A stretch of DNA of 36,080 bases, taken from the NCBI GenBank assembly GCA_946410455.1, contig CAMKAJ010000025.1, forward strand, positions 1-36,080. Reading direction: 5' to 3'. The notes under the pieces are model-generated. The model had not been told where the DNA came from. It was given only the letters and a program-made list of their open reading frames with translations, and did no database searches. This stretch comes from an uncultured Bacteroidales bacterium (GTDB lineage: Bacteria > Bacteroidota > Bacteroidia > Bacteroidales > UBA932). This document shows positions 24,205 through 32,069 of this stretch, one piece after another; positions within the stretch are counted from its first letter, which is position 1, and each line of letters opens with the position of its first letter. A program made the position numbers and the translations under genes.

Positions 24205-25749
24205 TTAAAAATTGTACCTCACTCCCAACTGTAGGGCGAGGCCGCCACGGTAGATGCTGTCTATGCAGTCGAAGAGGGAATGGTAGGCGGCGTCGGTGCC
24301 GGAGGCATCTATTATGGGATAGATGCCTTCTGAGGGGCTGAGCCAAGAGTCGTGCCCGGAGGGGGTGTAATAGACCGGGCCGCCCAAGGTGGTGTCGTAC
24401 ACCACGTGCAGGCTGGCAGCCATGCTCTTGAGGAAAAAATAATCCGCTCCCACCGACGCCGTGAGGGCAAGGGTGAAAGGCTTTATGGTGCTGCTGCGAG
24501 GCTTCACAAAGTCGCTGAACTGCACAGACCAGCCTCCGTTAACTCTCTCTCCGTTCTTGCCGTAGGCTACTTTGTATGTCTCGGGGGTAGAAAGATGGTA
24601 ATACGCCTTGACTCCAAACTCGCCAACCAGAGCCAGCCGCTCTCCAAGATAGAACTCCGGAGATACAGACAGGCGAGCAAACACGTCATTCATGTCGATT
24701 GTCTGTCGGAAGCCATAGATATCGTAAAGGTTACCCTCGTAATTGTAGCTCTCAAGAGGAGAGGCATAAGCCCCTTCTGCATCACGGGCAGAATCATTCT
24801 GGAAATACAGACGTCCTTTAGAATAGCCCGCTCCAAGCCACGCGAGCAGCTTGAATTTCTCGCGCGAGAGCATGGCGAGTCCGGCATCGGCGCCAACTTC
24901 CGCAATATAGCGCTGCTCCCTGTAGATACCCTTGGTAAAGCCGGAGCCTTGGGTCTTGGCCTCGTAACCCGGAATTCCGCCGCCTAAGTAAAGCCGGGCG
25001 CTCCAGGGGCTGTGGGTTCTAGCTGCCTTGGCCTGGAAGTTCACAATGTCGTATCGCCCGTCGCCAAAGGTCCTGGACTGAGACAGGATGTTTTTCCCTT
25101 TGCTGCCAAACTCATTGCCCGATTGCAGGAAAGCCAGACCTTCATCATTGAACTGCAGCGACTTACCACCGTAAGTCAAGCCTTCCGGCAGCTCGTCAGA
25201 GTTCTTGACTACGATGAACAGTCCTTCGCGAAGGCTGGGATCCGCCTCGCTGCTGCCGGTGATAGAAATAATACGGAACACATTGGCATCTTCCAGCCAC
25301 ACGCAATCCAGCACCAGATGATAAACGCCGATGCGAGGGTCGAGCGAAGAAAATACGCAACCCGTCCCGTCTTCATACTTCAGGCTTTTGTCCAGCTTCA
25401 ACTGCCCTATCCAACGCTCCCCGTCATAAAAGAAGTCCGACTTATGTAAATTGCTGATCTCGACCGACTGGGCTTTGAATCTACCGGCCTCGGCAGCATA
25501 CTTTCCTACGGGTATAATGCGGCCGTAGTCCATGCTTGATATAAAATCACAATACACAGGCACATCGTCGTCCAGGAAGAGCTCACGGAAAGAAGATGCA
25601 GACTGGTCCATCCTGGACATACGTCCATACGACTCCGCCAGGTCCATGAGTCTCTCGTCCATGAGCCATCGCACCCCAAGAGAAAGCTCCTGGGAGTAAG
25701 ACAAAGCAAACGATGCGAGCAACGCTAAAGATATTGCTAACTTCTTCAT
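24205..25749 (-). CDS. Two-domain secreted protein with C-terminal outer-membrane barrel (paralogue B)
   Basis: This is a 514-residue protein with a signal peptide (cleavage near SYSQ, residue 19-20), a soluble domain (about 21-260; YCDFISSMDYGRIIPVGKY) and a beta-barrel-like half (about 268-514) ending LGVRYNF. It is collinear with the protein encoded at 16691-18226, sharing QTIDMNDVFARLSVSPEFYL, VVYDTTLGGPVY and DSIYRGG-L-LGV/L--F. I know no characterised member of the family. Its start overlaps the histidine kinase stop by 4 bp (ATGA), so it belongs to that operon and not to the kinase cluster across the intergenic region. Two copies in adjacent regulatory operons suggest that both circuits watch or use the same kind of outer-membrane component. 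Confidence 0.76.
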   Translation of the reverse strand: MKKLAISLALLASFALSYSQELSLGVRWLMDERLMDLAESYGRMSRMDQSASSFRELFLDDDVPVYCDFISSMDYGRIIPVGKYAAEAGRFKAQSVEISNLHKSDFFYDGERWIGQLKLDKSLKYEDGTGCVFSSLDPRIGVYHLVLDCVWLEDANVFRIISITGSSEADPSLREGLFIVVKNSDELPEGLTYGGKSLQFNDEGLAFLQSGNEFGSKGKNILSQSRTFGDGRYDIVNFQAKAARTHSPWSARLYLGGGIPGYEAKTQGSGFTKGIYREQRYIAEVGADAGLAMLSREKFKLLAWLGAGYSKGRLYFQNDSARDAEGAYASPLESYNYEGNLYDIYGFRQTIDMNDVFARLSVSPEFYLGERLALVGEFGVKAYYHLSTPETYKVAYGKNGERVNGGWSVQFSDFVKPRSSTIKPFTLALTASVGADYFFLKSMAASLHVVYDTTLGGPVYYTPSGHDSWLSPSEGIYPIIDASGTDAAYHSLFDCIDSIYRGGLALQLGVRYNF

Positions 25750-28700
25750 ATTGGTTGATTTACATTATCTGTAGGGGCAGCCGGGCAGCACACGGTAAAG
25801 CAGGCTCCGGCAAGGGTAAACGAACGGGAGTAACTGATAGTAGCCCCGCATCGCTCGAGAATGCTGCGAGATATTGCAAGGCCCAGGCCGGACCCGCCGT
25901 TCTTGGTGGTAAAGTTTGGCGTAAACAGCTTGGGAATGTTCTCCTCGGACACACCGGGACCGTTATCCTCAACTACTATATCGTAATAGCCGTCCCGTGC
26001 CGACTTGCGCAGCGACACCAGCACCTTGGCACCGCCACGCCCCTCGACCGCCTGCACAGCATTGCCAAGCAGGTTCACGAAAACCCGGGTAAGTTGCGGC
26101 CGGGGAGCCATGACCATCGCTCCGTGCAGCCCTATGTAGGTGAATTCCACATCCTCGCGATTGTCGAACATGGCAATTTCTTCCTGCAGCATACGGTCCA
26201 GGTCTATCAGGGTATGCTCCTCGGTGTAGAGTTTGGCGAAGGTAGAGAACTCGTTGGAGGTCTCAGTGAGAATGTCTATGTGGTCCAGCAGTACCTTGCT
26301 CACGTCGTCGAACTTCTCCTGCCATGCAGGGTCGCCCTTCTGCTTGAGGCGGATCAGGCGCTGAATCTGCAACTTCATGGGAGTCAGAGGGTTCTTGATC
26401 TCGTGAGCCACCTGGCGGGCCATGCCGCTCCAGGCCTTGTCGCGCTCGGCCTGGGCAAGCTGGCGGCTGCTCTCCGAGAGCTCGTCCACCATCCTGTTGT
26501 AAGCATCTACAAGAGCTGAAATCTCATCGGTACGACCGTACCCGATATGCTCCAGCGAGCCCTGCCCGGCCTTGCGCATGTTCTGTCCCATCACCACCAG
26601 AGGACGGAACACCCTGTCGAGCACCGCCGACTCCGACAGGCTCGCCAGGATGAAGAGCAGCATGAACACGGTAAGCATCGACATAGAATGCATAACCGCG
26701 TCACGCTCAAAGTCATAGCTCTCTTCCATAAAGGGCGAGCTGAGCACCGCAATGATGCGGCCGTTGCTGTCCATCAGAGGCATATACATTATATGGTAGT
26801 GCCTGCGGCCTACGTGGCCCTTGAGTATGCAGTAACGCTTGTGGAGCCGGATAATCTGATCCAGGGCCTCCTCTTCTATGCGGTAGCCCACCAGTCCCTT
26901 GTCCAGGGCTTCCGGATTGGTACACAGCACTATACGGCCGGTAGTGGAATACACGCTGATGTCTGCTCCGGTATTGTCGCTCACAGACTGAATGAGGGAG
27001 GCGAAATCTTGCGAGCCCAGCAGCTCGGGGCTTTCGACGGTCTTGAGTCCGCTGCGGGAGAGCATCTGTATGGCATTGATGCGGTCCGACATAAGGGCCT
27101 GCTGGTTGGCCTCGTTGCGGCGATACACAAAGGTAACGCTCACAGTAGCCATGACCACAAGGGCCAGCAGTAGCGAAAGCATGAGGGTGAGCGAAATCCT
27201 GGAGCGGAAGTACTTGCGTGGCTCATCTTTCTTGCGGCGGCGCGGCCTGAGGCAGAACAGCAGTCCCCACATAAGAAGGCCTATAGATACGGCCGAAGTA
27301 GCATAAGCGCTGAAGTCTATCTCGCGGCGAGAGATTATAACCGCCTCGTTATCTGTGACGACGTTCACAAAATGCGCGTAACCGTCTCTGTTGTAGTGAC
27401 ATACCTTCTGTTGATATACGGTCTCGTACATCCAGTCGTCCATAGTGGTGGCGTACGGATAGGTACCGTTGAACATGCGCAGCTCGCGCCCCTGATAGCG
27501 AGAGAAAGAATAAGCTGCAGGAAGCTTTGTGCGCACGGGAGCGCTTAGGCTCAGCAACTGCGCGTAGTCCTTGCCGCCGCTGGCCGCCTTGGGAGTCGCT
27601 TCCACCAGCACGTACGACAGCACATTGTCGGCAAAGAACGGGAACACCCCCACGTAATCTGACGGCCCCTCCATGGTGGCGATGCTGAGGAACACCGAAC
27701 CATCTGCAATGGGAGTCCCTTCACGCCTGAGCTGCTCCAGATGTTCCATAAGGAACGAAGGAGAGCTGCCAGGATGCACCAGCTGCACGCTAAGCGAATA
27801 ATCCTGCGACTCATTGAAGAAGTAATTGTCTATTATGCGGTTGCGTATGATTGCCTCGCTTCCGTCCATAGATGCCAGAGTTGCGATTACCGCATCCCCT
27901 GCAATATACGGCTCCACATTGAGCAGCAGCAGCTCCAGGGTAATATCCCTGTCTACCGCAAGCTTGCCTGCCCACACCTCCATTCGGTCTTCTTCTTTCT
28001 CGAAGCCCAGCACAGCTGTAGTAGATACCATGTAAATGGCTATCAGCGAGGCAATAAGAACGCTCGAACGGCGCGAGAAAACGTCGTAATGCACGCCTGC
28101 TATCCGGGAAACAACCGGCTGGAGCATCTGTAGCAGCATGGGCACAGACGCCAGCAGCGAGAGGAAGGATATGTAAACCAGCAGGGTATATATCGACAGC
28201 GAGCCCAACTTATAGATTTCCAGCGAGATGCTGGAGTTGGCCACTATACTCTTGAGAGTGAGGTGAGTATAGAGCAGGATGCCGCCCACCGCCAGCAGAT
28301 CCGCCAGTGCCATGAGCACGCCTCCCTTGGTGCCATTGATACGGCGCCAGATGTCGCGCCGCGCCAGATACAGTACCAGCGAGCACAGCAGCACGGCCAG
28401 ATTGAGCAGCAGCACGGCTCCCAGCGAGAAGAGCACGCTGCCTCCAGCATAGGTAACCGGCGAGAAGAGCGGATACTCATTCTGCGCGCTCAGGCCCCAC
28501 AGATACATGGCTCCGGTAGCGAAGAGCACGCCGCCGCAGGCAATGAGAGCCCTGCGCAGGCTCCGCCGCCGGAACACATAAGCCACGGCCGCCGACAAGA
28601 AGAGAAGCAGCGCCACCCACAGCAGACGTGCATCGGCAATCACCTCCCCCGACAGCGAGTCGTAGAGAATCTTGAAGACGGGCCGGCCGTCCAGACGCAC

Positions 28701-29246
28701 CGCGCTTCCCTCGCTGAACGTCAGCGGACGCACAGAGAAGCGCCTGCCCAGCCCGAGCTTGGGATTTACGCCGTTGTCGGAACGGTTATCCAGGGTGTTC
28801 ATCACCATCAGGCCGGAAACCAGCTTGACTCCGTCCAGTTCCCGGGAGCGGACTATGTACCACTTGGGACCTATATTCATGTATGCCGGCTCCTCTGTAA
28901 CATAGCTCAGGGGCGAACGAAGGTTCACCCTGGGGTTGGTTATGCGCTGGAGCACTACGGGCGAGGAGATGTCGTCGTTGTACAGCGGGAACTGACCTCG
29001 CCACGACTGCAGCGTATCGGCGGCATAGGTATAGATGACCATGTCCGAGGGGAGCTTTGCCTGCGGGTGGTTCTCGAACCACTCCAGACGAGCCATTCTC
29101 CTGGAAAGGCGTTGCTGTACCTTGCGCGCCTCGGAAGAAGTGTCTCCGAGGGAACGGGGCGTAGCCACTGCAAAAATGAGCAGAACGGCGCTGAGCAAGG
29201 CCAGCACAGCCCATATGTAATCCCGTATGTTGATACGCTTACTCAT
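25746..29246 (-). CDS. Large multi-pass NtrY-like sensor histidine kinase
   Basis: This is a 1166-residue kinase counted from the ATG at 29246. The longer reading to 29300 lies inside rlmH and lacks membrane-protein character. About ten membrane helices are spread over the first 880 residues, with two extracytoplasmic stretches and a Cache-like sensor segment (about 720-850: GADISVYSTTGRIVL, MPLMDSNGRIIAVLSSPF). Then come a HAMP region (VFRPLVVMGQNMRKAGQGSLEHIGYGRTDEISAL), an H-box with H948 in HEIKNPLTPMKL, an N-box NLLGNAVQAV, and G-boxes EDNGPG and GGSGLGL. HEIKNPLTPMKL is the NtrY-type H-box. Its likely partner is the sigma-54-type regulator at 30195-31346, although the genes are not adjacent. 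The start overlaps the rlmH stop by 8 bp, and the stop overlaps the barrel gene by 4 bp. Confidence 0.9.
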   Translation of the reverse strand: MSKRINIRDYIWAVLALLSAVLLIFAVATPRSLGDTSSEARKVQQRLSRRMARLEWFENHPQAKLPSDMVIYTYAADTLQSWRGQFPLYNDDISSPVVLQRITNPRVNLRSPLSYVTEEPAYMNIGPKWYIVRSRELDGVKLVSGLMVMNTLDNRSDNGVNPKLGLGRRFSVRPLTFSEGSAVRLDGRPVFKILYDSLSGEVIADARLLWVALLLFLSAAVAYVFRRRSLRRALIACGGVLFATGAMYLWGLSAQNEYPLFSPVTYAGGSVLFSLGAVLLLNLAVLLCSLVLYLARRDIWRRINGTKGGVLMALADLLAVGGILLYTHLTLKSIVANSSISLEIYKLGSLSIYTLLVYISFLSLLASVPMLLQMLQPVVSRIAGVHYDVFSRRSSVLIASLIAIYMVSTTAVLGFEKEEDRMEVWAGKLAVDRDITLELLLLNVEPYIAGDAVIATLASMDGSEAIIRNRIIDNYFFNESQDYSLSVQLVHPGSSPSFLMEHLEQLRREGTPIADGSVFLSIATMEGPSDYVGVFPFFADNVLSYVLVEATPKAASGGKDYAQLLSLSAPVRTKLPAAYSFSRYQGRELRMFNGTYPYATTMDDWMYETVYQQKVCHYNRDGYAHFVNVVTDNEAVIISRREIDFSAYATSAVSIGLLMWGLLFCLRPRRRKKDEPRKYFRSRISLTLMLSLLLALVVMATVSVTFVYRRNEANQQALMSDRINAIQMLSRSGLKTVESPELLGSQDFASLIQSVSDNTGADISVYSTTGRIVLCTNPEALDKGLVGYRIEEEALDQIIRLHKRYCILKGHVGRRHYHIMYMPLMDSNGRIIAVLSSPFMEESYDFERDAVMHSMSMLTVFMLLFILASLSESAVLDRVFRPLVVMGQNMRKAGQGSLEHIGYGRTDEISALVDAYNRMVDELSESSRQLAQAERDKAWSGMARQVAHEIKNPLTPMKLQIQRLIRLKQKGDPAWQEKFDDVSKVLLDHIDILTETSNEFSTFAKLYTEEHTLIDLDRMLQEEIAMFDNREDVEFTYIGLHGAMVMAPRPQLTRVFVNLLGNAVQAVEGRGGAKVLVSLRKSARDGYYDIVVEDNGPGVSEENIPKLFTPNFTTKNGGSGLGLAISRSILERCGATISYSRSFTLAGACFTVCCPAAPTDNVNQPI

Positions 29247-29709
29247 TGTGGTACGGCTCTCCGCGAAGGATCGTGAATGCACGGTAAAGCTGCTCTGCAA
29301 AAACCGTTCTTATCAACTGGTGCGAGCAGGTCATCTTGGAGAGGGAAAGCTTGGACGAGGCACGCGCGTAGACCTCGGGCGCAAAACCGTAGGCCCCACC
29401 TACCACGAACACAAGGTCTTTGCCGGCCTGGAGCCAGCGGCCAAGACGGGCGGCAAAATCCAGCGAAGTGTATTCCTCGCCATGCTCGTCGAGCAGCACC
29501 ACGCAGTCCTGGGGCTTGATGGCCTTGAGCAGCAACTCCGCCTCACGGTGCTTTACCTGCTCTTTGTCTAGTGCGCCAACATTCTTAAGCTCAGGAAGTT
29601 CCTTCACGGCAAAGGGAGCGTAATGGCCAAGGCGAGAAGAATACATCTCCAGCCCGTCAGCCACCCAGCGGATGTCAGTCTTGCCCATTGTAAGGAGTGT
29701 TATGCGCAT
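29239..29709 (-). CDS. rlmH: 23S rRNA (pseudouridine1915-N3)-methyltransferase RlmH
   Basis: This is a 156-residue SPOUT methyltransferase of normal family length. It methylates N3 of pseudouridine 1915 in helix 69 of 23S rRNA in assembled 70S ribosomes, using S-adenosylmethionine. The hallmarks are the trefoil-knot segment VVLLDEHGEEYTS, FVVGGAYGF (the SAM-binding glycine loop), SLSKMTCSHQLIRTVFAEQLYRA and the C-terminal GEPYHNE. The ATG at 29709 gives the standard MRITLL start and sits just after a strong promoter; an upstream in-frame start would fall within that promoter. It is the first gene of a transcript that continues into the histidine kinase by an 8-bp overlap, an unusual pairing of a ribosome-maturation gene with a sensor. 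Confidence 0.96.
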   Translation of the reverse strand: MRITLLTMGKTDIRWVADGLEMYSSRLGHYAPFAVKELPELKNVGALDKEQVKHREAELLLKAIKPQDCVVLLDEHGEEYTSLDFAARLGRWLQAGKDLVFVVGGAYGFAPEVYARASSKLSLSKMTCSHQLIRTVFAEQLYRAFTILRGEPYHNE

Positions 29710-29712
29710 AGA

Positions 29713-29743
29713 TTGCAAAAATAGCAAACTGGCGCAAAATTTG
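29713..29743 (+). promoter_or_regulatory. Candidate promoter for the DUF4783 gene, overlapping the rlmH promoter
   Basis: On the plus strand, TTG (29713-29715) and AAAATTTG (29736-29743, one mismatch to TAnnTTTG) are 20 bp apart, the expected Bacteroidota spacing. The ATG at 29761 would follow a leader of about 10 nt. It occupies the same DNA as the opposite-facing rlmH promoter. Confidence 0.45.
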
Positions 29744-29747
29744 CAAA
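29716..29747 (-). promoter_or_regulatory. Bacteroidota promoter for rlmH
   Basis: On the minus strand, TTTG (29744-29747) and TATTTTTG (29716-29723) are separated by 20 bp. Both elements are perfect matches to the TTTG / TAnnTTTG consensus. The ATG at 29709 lies only 6 nt past the -7 element, so the mRNA is nearly leaderless. Confidence 0.75.
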
Positions 29748-29760
29748 GAATTGCAGCCGT

Positions 29761-30198
29761 ATGAAGATTAAAGTCTTAGCTGCAATCATAGGACTTATGG
29801 CGCTCGGGCCCGTGGCTCATGGGCAGAACTACGTGATGCAAAATGCATCCCGCAGCAGCATCCCCGACGGCGGAGGCGACGTCTTCGTACCCATCAGCAA
29901 ATATCTCTCATCAGGCAACTACGACGCGCTCTCGGCCTGGTTTGCAGATACTCTGGAAATCACCATCCTGGCCAAATCGAGCGACGCCAGCAGGGCGCAG
30001 GCCAGGCAAATTATCAAGACTTTCTTCGATTCTTACACTCCCCGCAGCTTCGAGCTCAGCCACAGCGCAGGGCGCGCCAACATGAAGTACGGACTGGGCA
30101 CCCTCAAGGCCGGCGGCGAGACTTTCAACGTCACAATCTTCCTGAGCTGCAAAGACGACAGCTTCAAGATCAAGCAGCTAAAGATAGAGCGCTTCTAG
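29761..30198 (+). CDS. DUF4783 family secreted protein
   Basis: This is a 145-residue protein with a signal peptide (cleavage near AHGQ, residue 21-22). The mature part matches the DUF4783 pattern common in Bacteroidota: VPISKYLSSGNYDALSAWFADTLEI, then ARQIIKTFFDSYTPRSFELSHSAG, MKYGLGTLKAGGETFNVTIFLS and IKQLKIERF. The alternating helix-sheet layout suggests an NTF2-like fold. Its function is unknown. The start is supported by a candidate promoter about 17 nt upstream. Its stop overlaps the stop of the convergent response regulator gene by 4 bp. Confidence 0.82.
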   Translation: MKIKVLAAIIGLMALGPVAHGQNYVMQNASRSSIPDGGGDVFVPISKYLSSGNYDALSAWFADTLEITILAKSSDASRAQARQIIKTFFDSYTPRSFELSHSAGRANMKYGLGTLKAGGETFNVTIFLSCKDDSFKIKQLKIERF

Positions 30199-31346
30199 AG
30201 CACGTAGTCGCGTACGTTCTGCGCAGAAATAGTGTCGTCGCCAAGGATAAGCAGGCGCTCCACCACATTGCGGAGCTCGCGGATATTTCCCTTCCAGCTG
30301 CGCTCCTGAAGGAGTTTTACCGCCTCCGGGCTGATGTTCTTGCGGGGCATGGCCGTCTCTGAGCAGATACGCTCCAGAAAATAATCTACCAGCAGGGGAA
30401 TATCTTCTTTGCGCTCGTCAAGGCTCGGCACCTTTATAACTATGACGCTCAAGCGGTGATAGAGGTCTTCGCGGAAGTTGCCGCGTGCAATTTCTTCCTG
30501 CAAGTTTTTGTTGGTTGCAGCCACCACGCGCACGTCGACTTTGATGTCGGCGTCGCTGCCCACGCGGGAAAGTTTGTTCTCCTGCAGCACACGCAGCACC
30601 TTGGCCTGGGCGGCGAGTGACATGTCGCCTATCTCGTCAAGGAAGAGAGTGCCGCCGTCGGCCTGCTCGAACTTGCCTTTATGTTGCTTGATGGCCGAGG
30701 TAAAGGAGCCTTTTTCGTGACCAAAGAGCTCACTCTCAATGAGTTCCGAGGGAATAGCTGCGCAGTTTACCTCTATGTACGGCTGGGCGGCGCGGTCGCT
30801 CAGCTCATGAAGGCTGCGGGCCACAAGCTCCTTACCGGAACCGTTGCCGCCGGTAATCAGCACCCTGGCCGGAGTAGGGGCAACCTTTGCCACCATGTCG
30901 CGGATGTGCTGTATGGCTGCAGACTCGCCTACCATTCGCTCTCCGCCATAGACTTTCTTCTTAAGGATCTTGGTTTGGGCCACGAGCTTGGTCTTGTCTG
31001 TGGCGTTCTTGATGGTGATGAGCAGGCGGTTAAGGTCCAGAGGCTTCTGGATGAAGTCGAAGGCGCCCTTCTTGATGCTCTCTACTGCGGTATCTATGTC
31101 TCCGTGGCCGGAAATCATAACGATTGCGCTTTCGATGCCCTCCGACACCAGTCTGTCGAGAACCTCCATGCCGTCCATCCCGGGCATCTTGATGTCGCAG
31201 AAAATCACGTCGTAGTGGCCCTTGGAGGCCATCTCGTAGCCCAGTGCGCCGTCTTCTGCCGTCTCTACTGCATAGCCCTCGTCGGAGAGAATCTCCTTCA
31301 TGGAGTTGCGAATACTCCGCTCGTCATCAATTATCAAAACCTTCAT
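30195..31346 (-). CDS. Sigma-54-type response regulator lacking a DNA-binding domain
   Basis: This is a 383-residue protein with an N-terminal receiver domain (1-120; phospho-acceptor D51, D7/D8, T/S-site Ser79 and K101) and an AAA+ domain (about 137-365). Walker A is GGNGSGKE (166-173), Walker B is GGTLFLDEIGD (231-241), and R-finger candidates lie in FREDLYHRLSV. Two departures from NtrC are visible. The sigma-54-contacting GAFTGA loop is GSFTSA (213-218), and the protein stops just after the AAA+ lid, so the Fis-type helix-turn-helix is absent. It may act on sigma-54 from solution or not at all, for instance as an ATP-driven protein regulator. The NtrY-like kinase at 25746-29246 is the likely partner. 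It is divergent from cmk with a 39-bp gap. Confidence 0.88.
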   Translation of the reverse strand: MKVLIIDDERSIRNSMKEILSDEGYAVETAEDGALGYEMASKGHYDVIFCDIKMPGMDGMEVLDRLVSEGIESAIVMISGHGDIDTAVESIKKGAFDFIQKPLDLNRLLITIKNATDKTKLVAQTKILKKKVYGGERMVGESAAIQHIRDMVAKVAPTPARVLITGGNGSGKELVARSLHELSDRAAQPYIEVNCAAIPSELIESELFGHEKGSFTSAIKQHKGKFEQADGGTLFLDEIGDMSLAAQAKVLRVLQENKLSRVGSDADIKVDVRVVAATNKNLQEEIARGNFREDLYHRLSVIVIKVPSLDERKEDIPLLVDYFLERICSETAMPRKNISPEAVKLLQERSWKGNIRELRNVVERLLILGDDTISAQNVRDYVL

Positions 31347-31370
31347 ACGGCAAATATCGGTATTTTTTTC

Positions 31371-31378
31371 TACATTTG
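31371..31378 (+). promoter_or_regulatory. Bacteroidota -7 element for cmk
   Basis: TACATTTG is a perfect TAnnTTTG match, 7 nt before the cmk ATG at 31386, so the transcript is nearly leaderless. No TTTG is seen 19-21 bp upstream, where a poly-T run and the divergent regulator start lie. Confidence 0.6.
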
Positions 31379-31385
31379 TGCAGAT

Positions 31386-32069
31386 ATGAATGTTCCGAAC
31401 ATTATCATAGCCATCGATGGATATTCTTCCACTGGCAAGAGTACGTTTGCAAAGCTTCTGGCCCGCAAGCTGGGCTTCCTGTACTTGGATTCCGGCGCTT
31501 TGTACCGGGGCGTTACCCTGTTTGCCCAGGAAGATAGGCTCATCAGCAAACTCAATATAGTCGACCCTGCGCTCAAGACTGAGCTACAGGGGCTGCGGCT
31601 GCGCTTCGGTGAGGACGGCCGCCTGTTCATGGGCGACCGCTGCATCGAGAAGCAGATACGCACTATGGAGGTAAGCTCTCAGGTAAGTCCCATTGCAGCA
31701 GTGCCTTACGTGCGCGAATGGGTGGACGAGCAGCTCCACGAATACGGACGCAAGGGGCGCATCGTGATGGACGGGCGCGACATAGGCACCGCAGTGTTCC
31801 CCAACGCACAGCTCAAGATATTCATGACGGCCAGCGAGCAGGTACGTGCCCAGCGCCGCTACGACGAACTCAAGGCCAAGGGCGAAGAGCCTCTGCTGGA
31901 AGAGGTTGTACGCAACCTCCGGGAGAGGGACTACATCGACTCGCACCGCGAGACCGCTCCCCTGCGCCGCGCCGACGACGCGTTCGAGCTGGACAACTCC
32001 GAAATGGGCTTCAGCGAGGAGTTGGCATGGGCCCAGGGGGTGATACAGGGCAAGTTCGGCATCCTATGA
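31386..32069 (+). CDS. cmk: Cytidylate kinase
   Basis: This is a 227-residue enzyme that phosphorylates CMP and dCMP with ATP in pyrimidine nucleotide metabolism. It shows the P-loop GYSSTGKST (about 12-20), LGFLYLDSGALYRG (CMP-binding region), DGRDIGTAVFPNA, and the LID region SEQVRAQRRYDELKAKGE. Length is normal for the family. I chose the ATG at 31386, 7 nt after a perfect -7 element. The open frame extends far upstream, but that part is antisense to the response regulator gene. The stop overlaps the ispH start by 4 bp (ATGA), giving a cmk-ispH operon. In several bacteria ispH follows cmk, so the order is ordinary. Confidence 0.95.
   Translation: MNVPNIIIAIDGYSSTGKSTFAKLLARKLGFLYLDSGALYRGVTLFAQEDRLISKLNIVDPALKTELQGLRLRFGEDGRLFMGDRCIEKQIRTMEVSSQVSPIAAVPYVREWVDEQLHEYGRKGRIVMDGRDIGTAVFPNAQLKIFMTASEQVRAQRRYDELKAKGEEPLLEEVVRNLRERDYIDSHRETAPLRRADDAFELDNSEMGFSEELAWAQGVIQGKFGIL

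Noticed and set aside
30681..31385. N-terminal extension of cytidylate kinase
   Set aside because: The extra sequence is antisense to the response regulator; the cmk P-loop domain begins properly at 31386, just after a promoter.
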